Assembly (NCBI GenBank): GCA_044507775.1
Contig: JBIQIY010000012.1
Coordinates: 1 to 64,000 of the forward strand
Reading direction: 5' to 3'
Length of the DNA: 64,000 bases
Origin: Chryseosolibacter sp044507775
GTDB lineage: Bacteria; Bacteroidota; Bacteroidia; Cytophagales; Cyclobacteriaceae
Position numbers and translations under genes: made by a program. The notes below the pieces were generated by a model. That model saw only the letters and a list, made by a program, of their open reading frames with translations, was not told the origin of the DNA and made no database searches. Below are positions 60,033 to 64,000 of the stretch, piece after piece. Position 1 is the stretch's first letter. Every line of letters starts with the position of its first letter.

Positions 60033-62499
60033 ACTGTGGACATTCACAGTTTCTTTGGTTTTCATGATGGCATTGGGTGCGGTCGCCCAGAAATCAAAGC
60101 CTCAGAAATCAGCAAAGAAACCGGTAGCGGAGAAGGAAGCTGTCAAAGACAAGGCTGGCAATTCGCCAAACGAAGAAAAAGTCCGGGATCTCGTCGCCTT
60201 TTTCCAACTCCTCCTCAACACGCTCGGAAGCAGTGAGACTTCGGCGCGCGACAAGGACATCGTTATTACCCAAAGCTACACCAAGATATTCCGCGACAGC
60301 AAAGTCCAGGTCGAGGATGACCTCGATGAAAAACGATCCGTCATCACCAACAAGGACGTTGTCGCGTACCTGAAAGACGTCGACTTTTTTTTCCAGCACG
60401 TAACATTTGAGCTGGTCATCGATGACATCAAGGAAGGCGTCAACGCGAATGGACAGGTCTTCTATAAAGTATCGCTGCGTCGCACGCTCACCGGAACGAC
60501 CGCAAGCGGAAAGAAAATTAACAACACGATTCCGCGCTATATCGAAGTGAATTACGATCCTCAGGCGGCCGACCTCAAGATCGTGAGCATTTATACGAAC
60601 GAGTTTGATGAGAAAGAAGCGCTAACCAATTGGTGGAAGACTTTGTCCTTCGAATGGCAGACGATTTTCAAACGCAAGCTGAACATCGTGGACAGTGTAA
60701 CGCTGAACAACATCAAGGACATGACGGCCTTGAACGAGCTCGACCTGAGTGGCAATGACTATATCCAGTCAATCGAGCCGCTGTCACAGCTGATCAATCT
60801 GAAATTGTTAAACCTCTCGTCAACCAATGTGAGCGACCTCACTCCTATCCGCAATCTCACCGAACTGGTGGAACTGGATTTGTCGCGCACGAAGGTATTC
60901 GATCTGTCGCCGCTGAGGTACTCAACGAAATTGACGCGTCTCAATCTCAATCAAACCGAGATCCGGTCTGTTGCTGCGCTGGAGAAAATGGAAGCGCTTC
61001 AAAACCTGGAGATACAATCGACTCACGTCATCGACTTTGCACCCTTGTCGAACCTTGTGGGACTGATGAATCTGGATCTCAAAGGTACGCAGATTGCCAG
61101 CCTCTCACCACTGGAGCCTCTTCAGCAGCTGATGGAACTAAATATCGCGAGGACAAACGTACAGGACCTTGCCCCGCTCAGCGGTCTTACGGACCTTGTG
61201 TCATTAAATATCGACAGTACGCTCGTGCGGGATCTGAACGCTCTGACCCCGCTGGAGAACCTGGAAGTACTTTTCGCCAATTACGCATTCATCAACGATC
61301 TCTCTCCGTTGAAAGGCCTCGATAAGCTGCAGCGTGTTTACTGCGATCATACGCCCGTGACGAAAGCCGTCGCCGATGCTTTTATGGCCGCAAGACCGGG
61401 CGTGCTCGTGATCTTCGATTCAAAAGATCTCCAGGCATGGTGGGATGGCCTCTCCGACAACTGGAAGTTCATCCTTAGCGCAACGGCAAAGATAAAGCCT
61501 ATACCGGGCAAGGAGGAGCTTGCGCGGTTGCCCAACCTTGATTCCATAAACTTCAGCAATGACCGGTCTATAAAATCACTTGAGCCGCTGCGCAGACTAC
61601 AGAAACTTACCGTAGTACTCGCCAACAACACCGGCATCACCGACTTGTCACCGCTGCGCGACCACCGCGAAATCCGCCGTCTCAATATCAGCGATACCGA
61701 CGTCGCTGATCTTTCTCCCGTGGCCAGGTTTACGAGGCTGGAAATATTGCGCGCAGATCGAAGTAAGGTCGAATCTCTTGAGCCGCTCTTCAACCTGCGG
61801 CAACTGAAAGAAGTTTACGCAGACCGCACAACCATTCACGACATCACCGCGCAGGAGTTCCTGGAAAAGAATCCGACTTGCTTGCTCGTCTACAAGACCA
61901 TCCACCTCGATCGGTGGTGGAAGAATCTCTCGCCCGGATGGCGGGATGTTTTCCTCTCCGAGATCGGCGCCGATACCACTCGCGAAGGACTGCACCGGCT
62001 TGTAGAGCGGGAAGCCTTTCAATTCAAGGAGGCGCGCGTAAACGACCTGTCCGCATTCAGCGAGTTTGTCCGACTGAAAGAGCTACATTTCTCATCGACC
62101 GGAATTACAGAAATTCCCGACCTGGAATCTTTCCGATCGCTGCGATCTCTGCGTGCGACGAGCAGTCCGCTCCAGAAAATCGGCGCCATCAGCTTACTTG
62201 GAAACCTCGAGGAACTGGATATCGCGAACACTCCTGTCAGCGACCTCCGTGGCCTCGAAACCCTTTCAACACTTCGCACACTCAGTTGCGCCGGCACGCA
62301 GATACGCAAGCTTGATCCCCTCAAGGGACTCGTCGACCTTCAATCGCTGGATTGTTCGAACACAAATGTCAGCAGGCTTGATCCCGTGATGTATCTCTCC
62401 CTGCAGACGCTGAAGGCTTACAATACGAGAATCCCCAGCCGGGAGATCGAACAGTTCAAGGGAAACAACCCTGACTGCCATGTTGTATACTATCGGTAA
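60019..62499 (+). CDS. Large exported leucine-rich-repeat protein with three WW-LS-W caps
   Basis: 826 residues. A signal peptide (LWTFTVSLVFMMALGAVAQ) and a Lys-rich stretch are followed by a domain (about 50-205) resembling its neighbours: VRDLVAFFQLLLNTLG, VVAYLKDVDFFFQHVTFELV. From about 205 on there are three blocks, each opening with a cap: NWWKTLSFEWQTIF, AWWDGLSDNWKFIL and RWWKNLSPGWRDVF. Each cap is followed by SDS22-type leucine-rich repeats (LINLKLLNLSSTNVSDLTPI is typical). LRRs of this kind bind proteins. Last gene of the operon; no anchoring or sorting signal at the C-terminus is evident. A disperse repeat follows. Confidence 0.9.
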   Translation: MKHNKLWTFTVSLVFMMALGAVAQKSKPQKSAKKPVAEKEAVKDKAGNSPNEEKVRDLVAFFQLLLNTLGSSETSARDKDIVITQSYTKIFRDSKVQVEDDLDEKRSVITNKDVVAYLKDVDFFFQHVTFELVIDDIKEGVNANGQVFYKVSLRRTLTGTTASGKKINNTIPRYIEVNYDPQAADLKIVSIYTNEFDEKEALTNWWKTLSFEWQTIFKRKLNIVDSVTLNNIKDMTALNELDLSGNDYIQSIEPLSQLINLKLLNLSSTNVSDLTPIRNLTELVELDLSRTKVFDLSPLRYSTKLTRLNLNQTEIRSVAALEKMEALQNLEIQSTHVIDFAPLSNLVGLMNLDLKGTQIASLSPLEPLQQLMELNIARTNVQDLAPLSGLTDLVSLNIDSTLVRDLNALTPLENLEVLFANYAFINDLSPLKGLDKLQRVYCDHTPVTKAVADAFMAARPGVLVIFDSKDLQAWWDGLSDNWKFILSATAKIKPIPGKEELARLPNLDSINFSNDRSIKSLEPLRRLQKLTVVLANNTGITDLSPLRDHREIRRLNISDTDVADLSPVARFTRLEILRADRSKVESLEPLFNLRQLKEVYADRTTIHDITAQEFLEKNPTCLLVYKTIHLDRWWKNLSPGWRDVFLSEIGADTTREGLHRLVEREAFQFKEARVNDLSAFSEFVRLKELHFSSTGITEIPDLESFRSLRSLRATSSPLQKIGAISLLGNLEELDIANTPVSDLRGLETLSTLRTLSCAGTQIRKLDPLKGLVDLQSLDCSNTNVSRLDPVMYLSLQTLKAYNTRIPSREIEQFKGNNPDCHVVYYR

Positions 62500-62534
62500 G
62501 GAAAACATTCCTGCATTCCAACAAAGAGTTGTAT

Positions 62535-62617
62535 GCCACGAAGAGGTCAAAGGCGCAAAGATCCATACACTCGTGGATTAGTGTTTGATATCTTCGTGCC
62601 TTAGCGTCCTTTGTGGC
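62535..62617. repeat. Imperfect inverted repeat, dispersed GCCACGAAG/CTTCGTGCC type
   Basis: GCCACGAAGAGGTCAAAGG near 62535 faces TCTTCGTGCCTTAGCGTCC and CTTTGTGGC ending at 62617. This is a widely dispersed intergenic repeat type in many genomes. It lies between the LRR gene and the repeat lipoprotein, so an ATG at 62611 is inside it and unlikely to be the true start. Confidence 0.65.
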
Positions 62618-62634
62618 TGTCTCAGCGCTTGGGA

Positions 62635-63819
62635 ATGTGTGTGACTTTCATTAATTTACTATTTAACGCGTTCAACTTGTTCTGTCTTATTCATAAATCG
62701 CCTGACAGGCAATCGCTTGTTTCCGGAAAGATCAGGTCCGTCCGCGGCCGAAAGCTCTTACTCCTTCTCTCATTCACCGGCGCCGTTATCGCATTTTCTT
62801 CATGTTCTGACAAGCCGCCAGTTGATCCCTGCTGCGTCTATACTCCCATTACCGATCTGGCAGAGGTCGGTGATGACCAAGGTTTGCTTCAGGTCGGGGG
62901 CAGTACGAATACTTCCTATTATATCCTGGACGAACAGGGCAAGCAGGTTGGGTATGAATCCCTCAACCGGGCCGTTCCTTTGAATGCGGGCAAGTATGTG
63001 ATCCGGGTCAATAACTCCAACCATTCCGTCCTCGTGCGGGCGGGGGAAAATGCCAAGTGCTCCACTGGAACTTTAATAGTGACTGGTAATACATCTGATA
63101 ATTACTATGTTATGGATTCAACAGGCCAGCAGCTGGGATACGAAGTACTCAGCAGATCGATGTCCTTCTTTCCCGGAAACTACCGGGTCCGAGTGAACAA
63201 TACGGAAATTTCCGGTGCGGTGAAACTGGGAGAGTTGACCGAAATCCGGACGGGTTCAATTATCGTCAAGGGAACCACGAACGAATATTATTATGTGGTG
63301 GACCGGGACAACAAGCAGTTGAATTACAACAGCCTTGGCAGGCCCCTTGCGTTTCTGCCGGGGACTTATGAGGTAAAACTCAACAATACTTCCATGGAGG
63401 CGAATGTCCGGGCCGGCAATGCGACTGAACTCGTGACCGGCAATCTATGCGTAAACGGGTTAACCGATGAATACTATTATGTGACGGATACGGCGGGCAA
63501 TGCGTTGAATTATCAATCGCTGAACAAACATCTGGCATTTTTTCCCGGAGACTTTCAGATCAAGGTCAACAACACTCTGGTACGGGGACGCGTATCGCCA
63601 GGAGATACAACGCGGTTTATGACGGGCAGCATCCGGCTAACGGGGGGCGGTCCGGGTTACTATTATGTACTGGACGAGGAAGGAAGGCAGTTAAATTACA
63701 ATTCGCTGAACAAGTCCCTGTCATTTTTTCCTTCCGAGTACACGGTCAAGCTTGGCTCCAGTACGCGGCGGGCGACGGTCACCGCCGGACAATTAACGTC
63801 GATCAACGCATTCGACTGA
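62635..63819 (+). CDS. Lipoprotein built of five tandem 60-residue repeats
   Basis: About 394 residues from ATG at 62635; a TTG at 62677 would give a shorter, more typical signal. The hydrophobic run LLLLLSFTGAVIAFSSC ends in a lipobox Cys followed by SDKPPVDPCC. The rest is five repeats of about 60 residues with consensus TGxLxVxGxTxxYYYVxDxxGxQLNYxSLN, LxFFPGxYxVKVNNT and VxAGxxT. The PGxYxVxVNN part recalls PEGA-like surface domains. Likely a rod-like surface protein. Copies two to five are closest, which suggests recent internal duplication. Confidence 0.8.
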   Translation: MCVTFINLLFNAFNLFCLIHKSPDRQSLVSGKIRSVRGRKLLLLLSFTGAVIAFSSCSDKPPVDPCCVYTPITDLAEVGDDQGLLQVGGSTNTSYYILDEQGKQVGYESLNRAVPLNAGKYVIRVNNSNHSVLVRAGENAKCSTGTLIVTGNTSDNYYVMDSTGQQLGYEVLSRSMSFFPGNYRVRVNNTEISGAVKLGELTEIRTGSIIVKGTTNEYYYVVDRDNKQLNYNSLGRPLAFLPGTYEVKLNNTSMEANVRAGNATELVTGNLCVNGLTDEYYYVTDTAGNALNYQSLNKHLAFFPGDFQIKVNNTLVRGRVSPGDTTRFMTGSIRLTGGGPGYYYVLDEEGRQLNYNSLNKSLSFFPSEYTVKLGSSTRRATVTAGQLTSINAFD

Positions 63820-63880
63820 CCGCCAGTCGACATCTGGCACGCCATTTTCCGGTGATTGGGTACACTGAAATCCGATAGCC

Positions 63881-64000
63881 ATGACATACCAACTAAGCGG
63901 CGATGATTTCCTGTTCGCACTGGACAGGACCCAGATCGTGGACATTTCTCCGGGAGATATTATCACACTGGATGATTTTCCCGGGACGCGATATGAATGG
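63881..64000 (+). CDS. Start of a gene cut by the window edge
   Basis: An ATG at 63881 opens a frame of 40 codons that runs to the last base without a stop. The translation starts MTYQLSGDDFLFALDRTQIV and is acidic with no signal peptide visible. It follows the repeat lipoprotein by 61 bases on the same strand. Too little is present for a family call. Confidence 0.45.
   Translation, partial: MTYQLSGDDFLFALDRTQIVDISPGDIITLDDFPGTRYEW

Overview
The window looks like a chromosomal segment of a Bacteroidota bacterium, most likely a soil or freshwater Cytophagales. I infer this from the gene families and signals. Several lipoproteins carry the Bacteroidota export signal after the lipobox Cys (CKDDE, CSKDDE, CSDDD). 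There is a gldA-gldF-gldG-DUF4340 cluster, TonB-type M56/BlaR1 proteins, LytS/LytTR signalling, and -7 promoter boxes of the TAnnTTTG type without obvious Shine-Dalgarno sites. The genus cannot be fixed from the sequence alone; overall base composition is moderate, with a few AT-richer accessory patches. No rRNA, tRNA, CRISPR, integrase or transposase gene was recognised.

Layout. 0.2-3.9 kb is an AT-richer accessory patch: a secreted protein, a lone HsdR-N-like nuclease domain, a small membrane protein, a TPR protein and a frameshifted SUFU-family (immunity-type) gene. 3.9-6.6 kb holds a membrane protein, a cyclase-family hydrolase and rsgA. 6.6-9.8 kb is almost gene-free and packed with repeats: a 25-nt dyad array, a 218-bp direct repeat, palindrome triplets and pyrimidine tracts. 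9.8-19.7 kb carries SDR/AraC, a vWA protein, a LytS/LytTR two-component pair, an effector-binding protein, a BlaI/BlaR1-TonB pair with visible operators, and a DHFR-like protein. 19.9-24 kb is the Gld ABC transporter cluster. 24.2-28.4 kb has a methyltransferase, a Crp/Fnr regulator with a palindromic site, and a serine beta-lactamase-like protein. 28.4-37.8 kb contains exported proteins: an Arg/Tyr/Trp-rich protein, a CBM9 protein, a large esterase, a phosphoesterase-propeller fusion and a lipoprotein.

38-42 kb encodes two histidine kinases; the second is coupled to a YfiR-like periplasmic protein. 42.2-47.8 kb contains a polysaccharide lyase family 8 enzyme with an esterase, then a penicillin-acylase-type Ntn hydrolase. 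47.9-50 kb has a DUF892 ferritin-like protein, a ROK/polyphosphate-glucokinase-like kinase and a lipoprotein. 50-53.8 kb is a three-gene operon of lipoprotein, beta-barrel-like protein and exported WD40-caspase protein. 54-57.7 kb carries an alpha/beta hydrolase, duplicated repeats, an AlkZ-type winged-helix protein and a TonB protein. 58-62.5 kb is a tightly overlapping four-gene operon of exported proteins ending in a large LRR protein. The window closes with a five-repeat lipoprotein and the start of another gene.

The most unusual items are the four-gene LRR operon, whose members seem to share one related domain; the exported WD40-caspase operon; the YfiR-kinase pair, where a kinase replaces the usual diguanylate cyclase; and the dense set of palindromic and minisatellite repeats between genes. 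All functional statements rest on motif recognition by eye; no database search was run.
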